Part shown: one piece after another, positions 53,525 through 63,827 of the stretch
Layout of the letters: every line of letters starts with the position of its first letter
Numbering within the stretch: position 1 is the stretch's first letter
Notes under the pieces: model-generated
What the model was told of the DNA's origin: nothing
What the model saw: only the letters and a program-made list of their open reading frames with translations
Database searches by the model: none
Translations under genes and position numbers: made by a program
NCBI GenBank assembly: GCA_002794785.1
Contig: NBBA01000019.1
Location: 124,001-188,000, forward strand
Length of the DNA stretch: 64,000 nt
Direction: 5' to 3'
Origin: Coniferiporia sulphurascens
Taxonomy: Eukaryota > Basidiomycota > Agaricomycetes > Hymenochaetales > Hymenochaetaceae

Positions 53525-54275
53525 TGGAGTTTCGTAATTACATCAGTTCGCATAGATCGTTTTTCCGTTTTGGTGTTAGTAGTCTAAAGCAATAATTAAA
53601 CTGCATGCACAGCCACGCGCATATAGTCGTGCCTGAGGCATCATTCTGAATTTCTGACTTGACAGCGCAAATAGTAGACTGATGTGAAAGTTCATTTCCC
53701 TCAGTCCCATTCTTTTCATTGTGGACTGAGAAGTATCAATATACAGTCAATCACCGGCTAATAGGACAGCACTGGTCACTGGACCATTTGGCCAGAAAGT
53801 GCTATTCCCATTCGATTCTGCCCTTTTTTTTTGTGAATTGCAGTGAAAAGCATGCCTCTGGCTATTATCAGAATATATCAAGGGTTTTGGGTGAAAATTG
53901 AGCAAGGAAAATCGAAAATACCTGTACAAATCCCAAAATGAAATGTTGCAAGAAATGTTTTAAAGAGAATAACATTAAATGTGCTACATTTAAGTAGAAA
54001 CTTGAAAACATACACCAATACTATACTTCATATCTTCATATGGGAAAAACAATCATCAAAATTGACTTGAAATCGGTGGAGAAATAAATAAAACAAGAAG
54101 ATGCAAGGGTGACATGCCAGTGACCACGTGATGCAGGTGCCTCGGATGCAGCCTTGCAGTGTCCTCAAGGTCTATGTCGTACACTCCTTGCTGGCAAGGA
54201 GATCCCTTATGAAAAAAATAATTTATTACCTTTGTGTGCTCTATCACTTGCTTGTCTCTTTATCAGTTCCTCTCC
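53525..54275. other. Intergenic / possible 5' end of the pogo-like element
   Basis: About 750 bp, AT-rich. A stretch from about 53743 (ACAGTCAATCACCGGCTAAT..., with CACTGGTCACTGGACCATTT soon after) resembles the terminal repeats of pogo/Fot elements and follows a TA. It may be the left end of the element whose transposase lies at 59694, before the copia insertion separated them. I found no matching inverted copy on the right, so this is tentative. Confidence 0.35.
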
Positions 54276-54533
54276 TATTAAATAAATATAACGAACAATA
54301 TAAATATAGTATGTGGTCATATGAACAACCACCTTACTAAGTGAACAATAATGCAATGATAACACCATACAATATAGGAGCTAGATAGTTATAGTAGTAC
54401 TAGCCCACGGAATGTGTATATAAGGGGAGCTGGTCTCGCCCTAGAAATACATCGGTTTATGCTGATAACCCACTTCGCCTGACCTTCTACCACTGCACCT
54501 CATCGTCTACCACAACATGTGTAGATTTTAAGA
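54276..54533 (+). repeat. Copia 5' LTR
   Basis: 258 bp, TATTAAATAA...TTTTAAGA, with a TATATAAG box about 105 bp before its end. Preceded by TCTCC. Confidence 0.96.
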
Positions 54534-54552
54534 GGTTATGAGCCTTGACTCT
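54534..54552 (+). other. Primer-binding site, half-tRNA iMet type
   Basis: GGTTATGAGCCTTGACTCT starts immediately after the LTR. Its first 11 bases are complementary to the anticodon arm of initiator tRNA-Met, as in Drosophila copia, and not to a tRNA 3' end. Confidence 0.75.
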
Positions 54553-54565
54553 ACAACTAACGAAA

Positions 54566-57500
54566 ATGATTAACAAAAATTATAAATCCTCGAATAACAA
54601 AACTATGTCTGATGGACAGAAACCAAACACTCGTGAGCAAACATGTCTGCAAAAATTATCAGGATTAAGAATAATCGCTAACGAACTAAAAATAATGTAT
54701 ACACAGTCATCTACTATCAAAGAACTTGAAGAAAAAATCCAAAAAGCTAAAGATAGCAAAAGGTTAGTTGACCTAATAATTCAATGTAACCTAAGACAAA
54801 TACCTATTAACGGAACAGAACAACAAATACAAGATCGAATTAACAGGTATGATAATTCTACCAAAGATGAAAAATTAAAAATTAAAACTGACTATAAAAT
54901 GGAACTAACGAATCACGCTAAAGATTTAGGAATATCAGACCAAGGAAAATCATCCGAAATCAGATATCGAATAAGTACGTATTTGGGCATATCAGATCCA
55001 AACGAAAAAGAACAATTTAAAATTGATAACCCTTATATTAAGCCAGAAGAAGAAAATGATAAGAAAGAAGACAACAATAAAAAAGAAGATAACAAAGAAG
55101 AAAATACCAAAGAATCCAAAAATAACCCATCACATGAGCCATCAGAACCATCTGACCCTGACGATTCAGACACTAACGATACTGAGGAAGATGAACCAAG
55201 TATGGCAACTAAACTCATGGAACTCCAGAAATTCTTCAATGGAATCGAGAAACTCGACGGGCACAGAAACTACAAACTCTGGAACTACAGAGTCCGCAGC
55301 GCCATTGAGAGTGCAGGTTACGGTAACCTGCTCATTAACTCCCCAGGAACTGGAGAGACTGGTATATCAAGCGCTTTATATAACAGCATTATGCGCACTA
55401 TGCCCAACAAAATATTGGCTTATTATCTTAATTTCTCTAAAGATATTCCAGCATTACTCAAAGCACTTGACAGACAATATAACATCCAGACGACAATTAC
55501 AAAGGGCTTTAACGAGGCTGCCCTTTTTGATATCAGAGGTCATGTCAGCCATTTCAATGGAATGCTCGATAACCTCAGCAATAAATACAAGGAACTCATA
55601 GCCCAAGGGGTAAAAGTTTCAGAGTTGACATATATATTGGCTATTACGAGGGCAACACCCAAACAATATCAATACGTACTCACACAGAGTGAGTTATATA
55701 TTAAAATGATTAACGAAACAAATCCAGAAAAAGACGAAATTGAACTAACCCCTCAATTCTTACTAACGGCATTGAGAAACACCTTTGAGGGGTGGCGTAA
55801 AAATCATCAGAGGACAGGAGCGGCAGCTAATCACCTGCCCAAGGACGAGCGGAACCACCCTTATTTTAGGGGCCATGGACGCAGTAACAGCCATGGAGTA
55901 CAGCCACGAGGTCGCGGCTATAGGGGCCGTGGAGGATATATGCGAGGATGAGGACGAGGGGGATATTCCCCTAACCAACAATCACACGTTATCAAGTGTT
56001 ACAACTGTAATAAGTTAGGACACTTCAGTTGAGACTGCTGGGCGCCAAAAACGGAATGGACGAAGGCAGCTCAGAAGAAGAAAGAGGACACAAACAACGA
56101 AAAAGGAAAAGGGAAGGAAACGGGTGCGTCAGTGGCACTGACAACGACTGGGGCAAGTGCGGCCCAGGCTAAACATACCGCAGCAGCAGCAGCAGCAACA
56201 AACGTCGCATTGAGCTCTCGAATCGAGTTAAGCGCCGTAATAGGCCAAGGCGAAACCGCCTTTATAACCGAAATCGACGACAACGACTTCGACATGGGAG
56301 AATTCCCAATTTATTCTTATAACGACTTTCTTGATGCAATAGGAAACCATGATAGCGCCATGGAAGACGTGGATGACAATAATTTAGATGTAAGCATTAA
56401 TGCTATAACAACAGAAAAATTTGCTAATAATGTTTATTCCTCAATGGATATAATTGATACTGGTGCAACAATACATTTAACACCATATTTAAATCGATTA
56501 TGAAACACCTATAAAACCGACATGATAACAATAATGGCCGCAAATAAAACAACGTTTATGGCAAACATAGTAGGGGATCTTAAGCTTTACATCCCCAACG
56601 GACACTCGGTAAGTGTCATAATATTATCAAATGTTTATTACAATCCTAAAATGAATATGACATTAGTCTCTCAAGGACTTCTATGTCAAGATGGCTACAA
56701 ATTTATTTATAAAGAAAATGAATGTACAATAAAGTATCCTAATGGATCTTTATGCAGAAAAATTAAAAACATAAATGGATTGTATAGTATATTTAATAAC
56801 AATGTACAAGTGGCTACAAAAAATGTAACATTATTTGAACTTCACAAAAAACTCGGGCATATAAGTTATGCTTACATAAAACGATTACTAAAGGAAAATC
56901 AAATTACAAATAATAAAATATCAAATTACGACAAAACTCAATGCACAATCTGCCTAGAAGCAAATATAAAAAGAATGCAAATCCCAAAAATACGTATTAC
57001 AAAGTTAGCCGAAAACTTCGGCGATCATATACATATGGACATATGGGGTCCAGCATCCACACACACTATAGGAGGATATAAATATCTTCTAACACTTGTA
57101 GACGATGCTACAAGATGGATAAAAATGATTTTATTAAAAACAAAAGATGAGGGCTTACATGCTTATACGACATGGGCTACAATGCTCAATACACAACATA
57201 ATATAAAAATAAAAATATTACAAAGTGATAATGATACAGTGTTTTTAAGTAAACAATTCACTGAATATTTGGAAAAACATGGAACAATACGAAAACTGAC
57301 TGTTCACGATACGCCACAACAAAATGGAGTAGCAGAATGATCACATCAAACAATTTTAAATAACACACGAGTAAATCTGCTACAAGCAAAATTACCTCCA
57401 AGTCTATGGGGAGAAGCTGTAAAATACAGTACTTATGTTTACAATAGAACACCAAAGAGTGCTATTGATTTTAGAACACCATACTTTAAATGTTACAACG

Positions 57501-59422
57501 AAAATTATAATATCAACAATTTAAAAGAATTTGGTCAATATTGCATAATACGACAAGAAGACGTTAATAAATTACAACCAAAAGGAATATATGCACAATG
57601 GCTAGGATTTGACGAACAAAGCAAAGGTCATAGAACCTATCACAACAGAAAAATTACAGTCAAATGCAACTTACAATTTTTAGATTCTCCACCATCTAAA
57701 ATTGAAGGGGAGAATATAACAGAAAAACAAAACGAGCAAATAAAAGAATTAACAAATGAAAGACCAATAAGAACTGTTAAACCAACGAAACGATCATTAG
57801 GTCTAAATTTTGACGAACAAAACACAGTCGCTTATCTTACGGAATTTAATCAATTCAATACGGAATTAATAGGTGATCCGAATTCATATCAACAAGCAAT
57901 CAATAGAATTGACGCAAATCAGTGGATCACAGCAATGAAAGAAGAAATAAAAACGTTAATCGAAAGATCTACGTGGAAAATCATTGATCCACCAAAAGAA
58001 GCAAACATAATCGGAACAAGATTTGTTTATAAAACAAAAAGATTAGCAAACGGAGAAATAGAACGTTACAAAGCAAGACTAGTAGTTCAAGGATTTGCCC
58101 AGAAAGAGGGTATAGACTACTATTCAAATGACACATTCGCTCCAGTAGCACGATTAGCTACAGTAAGAACTATATTAAGTTGGAGTGCAACAAACAATTA
58201 CGAAATTCACCAAATCGATATAAAATCAGCTTACCTATATGGTGAATTAGAAAAAGATGAAAACATATACATAAAACCTGGACAAATTTTAAAATTAAAT
58301 AAAGCCTTATACGGATTAAAACAAGCAGGCAGACGATGGTATAAAAAATTATCAGAAATATTAATAGGAATAGGACTAACAGGAGCAGTCCATGATAATG
58401 CAGTATTCCTAAGAAAAGTAAAAGGGAAAACAATTCTAATACTTTTCATACATGTTGACGACATAACCATATGTGGCTTAAATTTAATAATAATAAAAGC
58501 CTTTGAAGATGAAATAGGAAAACATGTAAAATTCACTGATGGAAATGATATACATTGGTTACTCGGTATTGAAATTGAAAGAAACCAAGAAGAAAGAATT
58601 ATAAAACTAAGACAAAAACATTATATTGATAATATAATAGAAAAATACAAATTAAAAGACACTGCAATGGTACGAACACCAATGACACCTGGACAAGTAC
58701 TAAAATCACTTGAAAATCCAACTAATGAAGAATTAAACTTCATGAACCAAATACCATATATGAATATGGTCGGAGCATTATGATATGCAGCAGATTGTAC
58801 GAGACCTGATATATCATTCGCAACAGGTCAATTTGCTAGGCATCTGAATAAACCTAGTATCGAACATTACAATGCAGTAAAACACTGTTTTAAATATTTA
58901 AAAGGAACAAACGATTATTGGTTAATACTCGGTGGAAAAGAATCAATTGAGTTAACCGGATACACTGATGCTGACAGCATGACACAAGAAGGCCATAAAG
59001 CAATATCAGGATATATATTCCAAATAGGAAATGCAACGACATCATGGTCAAGTAAAAAACAAGAATTAGTGTCACTATCAGTATGTGAAGCTGAACTACA
59101 AGCTTTAACTCATGGAGTAAAAGAAGCAATATGGCTAAGAAGATTGGTTGAAGAGGTACTGCAGACCTTGGATACACCTATGAAAATATTATGTGATAAT
59201 CAAGCAGCCATAACAATAGTAAATTCAACTGAACAAAAATATACGCAACGAACAAAACATATTGATATTCGAAAAGATTTCTTACAAGATTATATTGAAA
59301 ATGAAACCATATCAGTTTCATACATTCCAACTGGACAGCAAAAGGCTGATATTATGACGAAAGTGCTAACAATAGAATTAATCAAATGTTTTACAAGTCT
59401 ACTCCGCCTAGTAAAAGTTTGA
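54566..59422 (+). pseudogene. Copia gag-pol polyprotein with five in-frame TGA codons
   Basis: One frame of 1618 codons from ATG 54566 to the natural stop at 59420-59422, with no frameshift. Gag has the CCHC knuckle CYNCNKLGHFS-stop-DC. Protease: DTGATIHL. Integrase: HKKLGHISY...CTICLEA, then DIWGPAS, SDNDTVF and PQQNGVAE. Reverse transcriptase: YKARLVVQGFAQKEGIDY, IHQIDIKSAYLYGELEKD, LYGLKQAGRRWYKKL and FIHVDDI. RNase H: GYTDADSM, CEAELQALTHGVKEAIW, TKHIDIRKDF. The TGAs are at 55949, 56030, 56501, 57338 and 58781; at the knuckle, the RG-repeat and the integrase sites Arg is the conserved residue. No TAA or TAG interrupts it. It is strongly A-rich on the coding strand. Confidence 0.93.
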
Positions 59423-59429
59423 AGGGGAG
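59420..59429 (+). other. Polypurine tract of copia copy 2
   Basis: TGAAGGGGAG directly before the 3' LTR, overlapping the polyprotein stop codon. It primes plus-strand synthesis. Confidence 0.85.
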
Positions 59430-59687
59430 TATTAAATAAATATAACAAACAATATAAATATAGTATGTGGTCATATGAACAACCACCTTACTAAGTGAAC
59501 AATAATGCAATGATAATGCCATACAACATAGGAGCTAGATAGTTATAGTAGTACTAGCCCACAGAATGTGTATATAAGGGGAGCTGGTCTCGCCCTAGAA
59601 ATACATCGGTTTATGCTGATAACCCACTTCGCCTGACCTTCTACCACTGCACCTCATTGTCTACCACAATGTGCATAGATTTTAAGA
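59430..59687 (+). repeat. Copia 3' LTR
   Basis: 258 bp, followed by the duplication TCTCC (59688-59692). Its promoter box now sits about 115 bp upstream of the transposase ATG and points at it. Confidence 0.96.
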
Positions 59688-59693
59688 TCTCCA

Positions 59694-61053
59694 ATGGTCA
59701 ACAAAGCAAAATCCGCTGCAAGAAAAGCACATGAAGCCACACAGGAAAAAGACAGCCTCTACACAATAGCAACAGACATTTATCTGGCTGAGCAGCAGAA
59801 GCCACCTGGGCAGGAGTGGAAGGGCTTGCGAACAGTCTGTACAGAGGTTAGCAATGAGCATTTTGCTCAGACACATCATCAGATCCCATTGTCTTCATCT
59901 ACTCTTGGCCAGCTTGTAAAGGGAGGCAAGCTCAGGTCTGAGTCCAATGCAGAGAGGAGCTGGATTACCCCAGAGGAGACTGAGACTATCATTGCATTTG
60001 CAATTGAAATGGCACAGCGAGGCTTCCCCTTAACACGGGGTCAGCTTACTGAGCATGCAAACTTGATCCTGAGGGCATGGCTTGGAAACAACTTCCCATC
60101 TACAGGTGTTGGCAAGAATTGGACCAATCGCTTTATCATAAAGCATTCAGATCATATCAAAGTCTATCTTTCTTGTCCCCTTGACACAAAGTGTGCACAT
60201 GCAGTTAATTCTACTGTAAACACCGCATGGTTTGACCTACTTGGGAAGTACATCAAGACATATGATATTCAGCCTGAATGCCTTTTTGGCTCTGATGAAA
60301 GCGGATTCATGCTTGGATCTTTCTTTTGCAAATATGTCATAGGTCCAGCAGGGGAGAAGACAGTGAAGGAAGTCTTTTGCGAAAACTGGGAGCTAGTGAC
60401 AGTCCTGTGCACAATATGTGCAGACAGCACATCTCTTCCCCCACTCGTAATTTTCAAGGGAAAATCTTTTTTCACCAAATGGGGAATGAATAACCCACTT
60501 GATTGCCAGTGAGTCATACTAGCATACATGGTTCAGCATATTCTAAAGCACATCTAAAAGGATTGGAAGGTCAGAAACAGGCTGGACAAATGGTGAAATG
60601 GGTGTTGCATGGATAAAAAACTTCGACAAACTTACAGCATCAAGTGCCTCTGGACGTGCCCGACTCCTTCTTGTTGATGGGCACAGCTCACATTACACTG
60701 CCGAGTTCCTTTGCCATGCCCGGGAGCACAACATACATGTTCTATGCTACCCTTCCCACAGCACACATGTCTACCAAGGTCTAGACGTATCTTGCTTCGG
60801 GATCTTGAAATGGTTCTATTCTGAGGAGAGGGAAATTTTCGAGCGCCAGGGTAACAGAAAAGTGAAAAAAGAGGATTTCCTATGTGTTTATGCTGCTGCA
60901 CATGTACAGGCATTTACTCCAGAAACCATCAAGGCCGCATTTTCGAAGACGGGTGTATACCCATTTAACCCCAATGCAATAAAAGCTGACCTTCTAAAGC
61001 CAAGCATCAAGAGCTCATGCATTGGCAGTGTGTTAGATTCGTTCCCTGATTAA
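59694..61053 (+). CDS. pogo-like DDE transposase (HTH-CENPB + DDE_1), apparently intact
   Basis: 435 aa from exons 59694-60508 and 60561-61053, joined across a 52-nt GT-AG intron. The N-terminal helix-turn-helix has the CENP-B-type segment ITPEETETIIAFAIEMAQRG followed by GKNWTNRFIIKH. The DDE_1 catalytic core shows the first Asp in FGSDESGFM, the second in LLVDGHSSHYTAEF and the third in YQGLDVSCFGILKWF, with AFSKTGVYPFNPNAI after it. Such enzymes cut and paste Tc1/mariner-pogo elements at TA. No stop or frameshift is seen. Copia copy 2 is inserted just before the ATG, so the enzyme may be driven by the LTR. The element's own inverted repeats were not found together. Confidence 0.85.
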
Positions 61054-61363
61054 GGGTTAGAAACAAGTGATAACAGATTCACACAATGATACTAGTTAGT
61101 TTAGGGTAGGCTTGGTACCCTCCACTCGCTAGAGTGTTAGAGCTGATGATGGTGGTAAGAGACAAGAGATGAATTAAACTGCTTTTTACTGCAATTTTAC
61201 ATTGGGCTTTTATACCCTACATGTTGTATGCTATTTACTATGTTCTGGTAGATACTACAACATACTGTTCTCGCTTTATAAGTCATAGGAATATTCTGGT
61301 ACAATCCTGTACATGCTATTTACTATTCTTAGCTTCCTATGAGTCAGTCATATATTCTGGTAC
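61054..61363. other. AT-rich region with a minus-strand promoter-like box
   Basis: About 310 bp after the transposase. On the minus strand TATAAAAG occurs at 61208-61215, and short repeats of GTACCAGAATA/TACCAGAACAT type occur at 61240-61363 and again just beyond the solo LTR (GGTATGTTCT). It may be the LTR or terminal region of the element whose minus-strand ORF lies at 62219-62866, now interrupted by the solo LTR. Confidence 0.35.
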
Positions 61364-61904
61364 TGTTATGTTTTTCCGTACTTTTCCCTTATTGTGCTGA
61401 CTCACTTCCTCTTCGTCATCATCAGTCAGCGCAACTCCCCCATTTCTCTGTCTTACTCATCTTTATTTCACCTTGCACCATAAGACACCATGATGATGCC
61501 TTATTGCACCATGATGATGTGCTTTGCTTACTGATTGCATTCCTTGTGTTTCCATGACCTTCCATGCCATGTAAACGACTGCATACAAGCAGCTACAGTA
61601 GTAAACGCATAGAGTAGCATATAAGCCTGTAAAGTTGGTAGCACAAGCCCTAAGCTTGTGCTCTTTGTTCATACAAGCCCATTATCTGCTCCTCAGTGCC
61701 TTAGTGTGCACTAGGCTACCACCAGTCCCTTCGTCATAACCCGACACCTCTAGGAAGACCATCACATCAATCATTGTCGATCAGGAAGCCCCCATCGACG
61801 ATCACCTTCGACTTACGACATCTAGGAAGCCCCGTTGCCATACCATCAGTCTTGACGATCAGGAAGCCCTGACGTCGATCACCACGTAACCATTGAGCTT
61901 AACA
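61364..61904 (+). repeat. Solo LTR (541 bp), duplication GGTAC/GGTAT
   Basis: Fourth copy of the TGTTA...TAACA LTR family, more diverged at its 5' end (TGTTATGTTT). The flanking 5-mers GGTAC (61359-61363) and GGTAT (61905-61909) differ at one base. The stem-loop and the AGGAAGCCCC repeats are kept. Confidence 0.9.
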
Positions 61905-62218
61905 GGTATGTTCTACAGCCTACTGTGCTATCTTTATCTTATGCCAGAACCTTCCTTGAGTTTCCATCAAGTCATATGGTACAATACCTAAGTTAACCAT
62001 TCTCGGATACTACTATACCTATGATGCTTCTCCTTATTTCCTAATCGGTTCTGCTATGCAATGCACTATACTTGGCTCCCATCAATTGCGTCTTCAATTG
62101 ATCGCCATGCTTCCATCGGCTATTCTTAGCCGAATGCTTAGATATACTTGTGTGGCTCAGCGATTATGCTAGCCTTCTTAATCTTATCTTGTTGTGGCTT
62201 GTTACTTATTACCGTAGA
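61905..62218. other. Downstream part of the unrecognised element
   Basis: About 310 bp following, on the minus strand, the ORF at 62219-62866. Several stops in all frames; no motif recognised. Confidence 0.35.
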
Positions 62219-62866
62219 CTAATATTGAGTCATTTCCATTGTTATGTTGAAAGGGGTTCGTTCTGGTGTTCTATCATCTACTGGCATAAAGAGCTCCTCT
62301 ACTCCTGTAGTGTTTATATTCGTGATCCTGCTGTACCCTGGTGTGACTCTATATGACAGTTCATCATTGAACCATTGTATTATGATCTCCTTATCTATTG
62401 GTACTAACTCCTGTCTTTGGTTCAGTTCCTTTTGATCTACTGTTGTGTGTCCTTTGGCTATGAAGTTGGCTTTGTATGCGAATAGTTGTTCTCATAATTG
62501 TTTATTGATAGTATGGACTATTTGGTGTGCCGCTTCTGCATAATCAGTTGATGTAATAACCGCCCTTTGATAACATAATTCATTATGTGGCTGATTATAA
62601 ATCTTGGTTCTTGTGTAAGCACTGATTACATATCTATTCAATTGGTATGAGAACATAGTCACTCTATGTTCAATTATTACTTCTAGCCTTTCCACCACTT
62701 GTTGTTTCCTTGTAGTATGATTGAATGTAATTTGACAGTTGTCATATCCTGCATTCTGTCCTACTGTTGCACATGCAATGTTAAATGCTTTCCATGCTAC
62801 TTGATCTGCATCTTTACAGCATTGGCATAGGTTCCTGGTATCAATTAGAGTTACAGGTCTTGCCAT
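62219..62866 (-). pseudogene. Unrecognised mobile-element ORF (left arm), one in-frame TGA
   Basis: 215 codons starting MARPVTLIDTRNLCQCCKDA, interrupted only by TGA at 62492-62494 (INKQL-stop-EQLFAY, a CGA-to-TGA candidate). Features: a CQCC pair near the N-terminus, HTTRKQQVVERLEVIIEHRV, and the Asn/Thr-rich segment YSRITNINTTGVEELF. It looks like a gag-type or accessory protein of a retroelement, but I cannot place the family. A second copy starts at 63878 on the opposite strand, identical over all 41 codons visible in the window apart from one silent CG/CA change. Confidence 0.55.
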
Positions 62867-62922
62867 GTCAATCTTGCTAATCCATTGATCCAGCGATCAT
62901 GATTTTCATCAATTTACTAACA
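62744..62922 (-). repeat. Long inverted repeat, left arm (visible counterpart)
   Basis: The reverse complement of this segment matches 63822-64000 with only a handful of changes, mostly CG/CA/TG type. Arms start TGTTAGTAAATTGATGAAAA, each 56 bp before the ORF start. The right arm leaves the window, so the full arm length is unknown (at least 179 bp). Confidence 0.9.
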
Positions 62923-62951
62923 GTAAGAACCAGGCGAGAGATGCCGAGAAG

Positions 62952-63827
62952 ATGCTTCCTCCAGGAAAAAAGGGGGCAGCAGTCTTCGAATGGAAAGAAC
63001 AGCCTGGATGGTTTCTTAGATGTTGCTGCCCTCAAGGTGAAGTGGACGTTACATGGGGAATATATACAGACAGCCAGAAGCGATTCAATGCTTTCCAGAA
63101 TGAATGGGATCTCTGCGATGTGTTCGATCCTAAACAAAATGAAGCACATGGGTTTGACGTAAATGAATTTGACGACATGGATGACGACTATGGGCAGGGC
63201 GGGAGTGTTGACGACATCCACGACAAGCCTTCTATCCCCCGAATGCCATCTCAGGAAGGCGGAATGAACCCCCAAGTGTTCATTGACGACCTTCGAGAGC
63301 AAACTGCCTGCAAGGACGATTTTGTGGGGAGACTCATGTTTGACAGCGCACATAGTATTGCCAGCGGCAGGTTTGGCCTAATATTGAGGCCAGGTGCAGA
63401 ACACCAAAGCGACCCTGGGAATGGAGCCTCCCTGTCATGGGCAACGACATGTACCCTCATGCACTTCAGTCCTGATCGGGATGAACCAGAAGAGTCAGAG
63501 GACGTCAAGAAGAAAATAGCAGTGCTCATTCACAGAATGTGGGATAGTAGGGGGGATATTGCTATGGTGCCGCCGCACTTATATGACCTTTCCCCTGAAA
63601 ATGGGGATAAATTTTTTAAAGAGTGCAATCCGAACCTATGCATAGAAGTCCTCCACCACCATCGGTACATCGGAAATGGGGGTACATGGCAAATGCAGCA
63701 GGAAAGCTTTAACGTGTACATCCTGCGTCCGATGAAGATGGTCTCACTTACATGGCTCGTCATTGTCACCGATCCGGTATCTGCGCTAGACTGCCTAAGG
63801 GCCCACTTCGCCAGTGCATGGTGTTAG
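62952..63827 (+). CDS. Unassigned ORF filling the spacer between the inverted arms
   Basis: 291 aa from the first ATG (MLPPGKKGAAVFEW); the frame is also open upstream into the left arm. It ends TGG-TGT-TAG where the TGTTAG belongs to the right arm, so the coding frame fills the roughly 900-bp spacer almost exactly. Composition is that of a real protein: KEQPGWFLRCCCPQGEVDV, QKRFNAFQNEWDLCDVFDP, then an acidic stretch and VKKKIAVLIHRMWDSRGDI. I recognise no domain. It resembles a piece of a cellular gene rather than a transposon protein, which would make this a captured fragment. Confidence 0.5.
   Translation: MLPPGKKGAAVFEWKEQPGWFLRCCCPQGEVDVTWGIYTDSQKRFNAFQNEWDLCDVFDPKQNEAHGFDVNEFDDMDDDYGQGGSVDDIHDKPSIPRMPSQEGGMNPQVFIDDLREQTACKDDFVGRLMFDSAHSIASGRFGLILRPGAEHQSDPGNGASLSWATTCTLMHFSPDRDEPEESEDVKKKIAVLIHRMWDSRGDIAMVPPHLYDLSPENGDKFFKECNPNLCIEVLHHHRYIGNGGTWQMQQESFNVYILRPMKMVSLTWLVIVTDPVSALDCLRAHFASAWC

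Larger units (their letters stand above)
54276..59687 (+). mobile_element. Complete Ty1/copia LTR retrotransposon, copy 2
   Basis: 5412 bp. Two 258-bp LTRs (54276-54533 and 59430-59687) are flanked by the 5-bp duplication TCTCC (54271-54275 and 59688-59692). Primer-binding site at 54534, polypurine tract at 59420-59429, and a single gag-pol frame with the copia order protease, integrase, reverse transcriptase, RNase H. The LTRs differ at 10 of 258 positions, 9 of them where one or both copies read CA or TG at an inferred former CG. The frame is broken only by five TGA codons. It is inserted so that its 3' LTR and duplication end 1 bp before the ATG of the pogo-like transposase. Confidence 0.96.

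Noticed and set aside
54566..59422. TGA read as tryptophan (a changed genetic code) in the copia element
   Set aside because: Host genes use TGA as a normal stop (e.g. 11884, 18896, 26303), and the conserved residue at the diagnostic TGA sites is Arg, not Trp; CpG decay explains them better.
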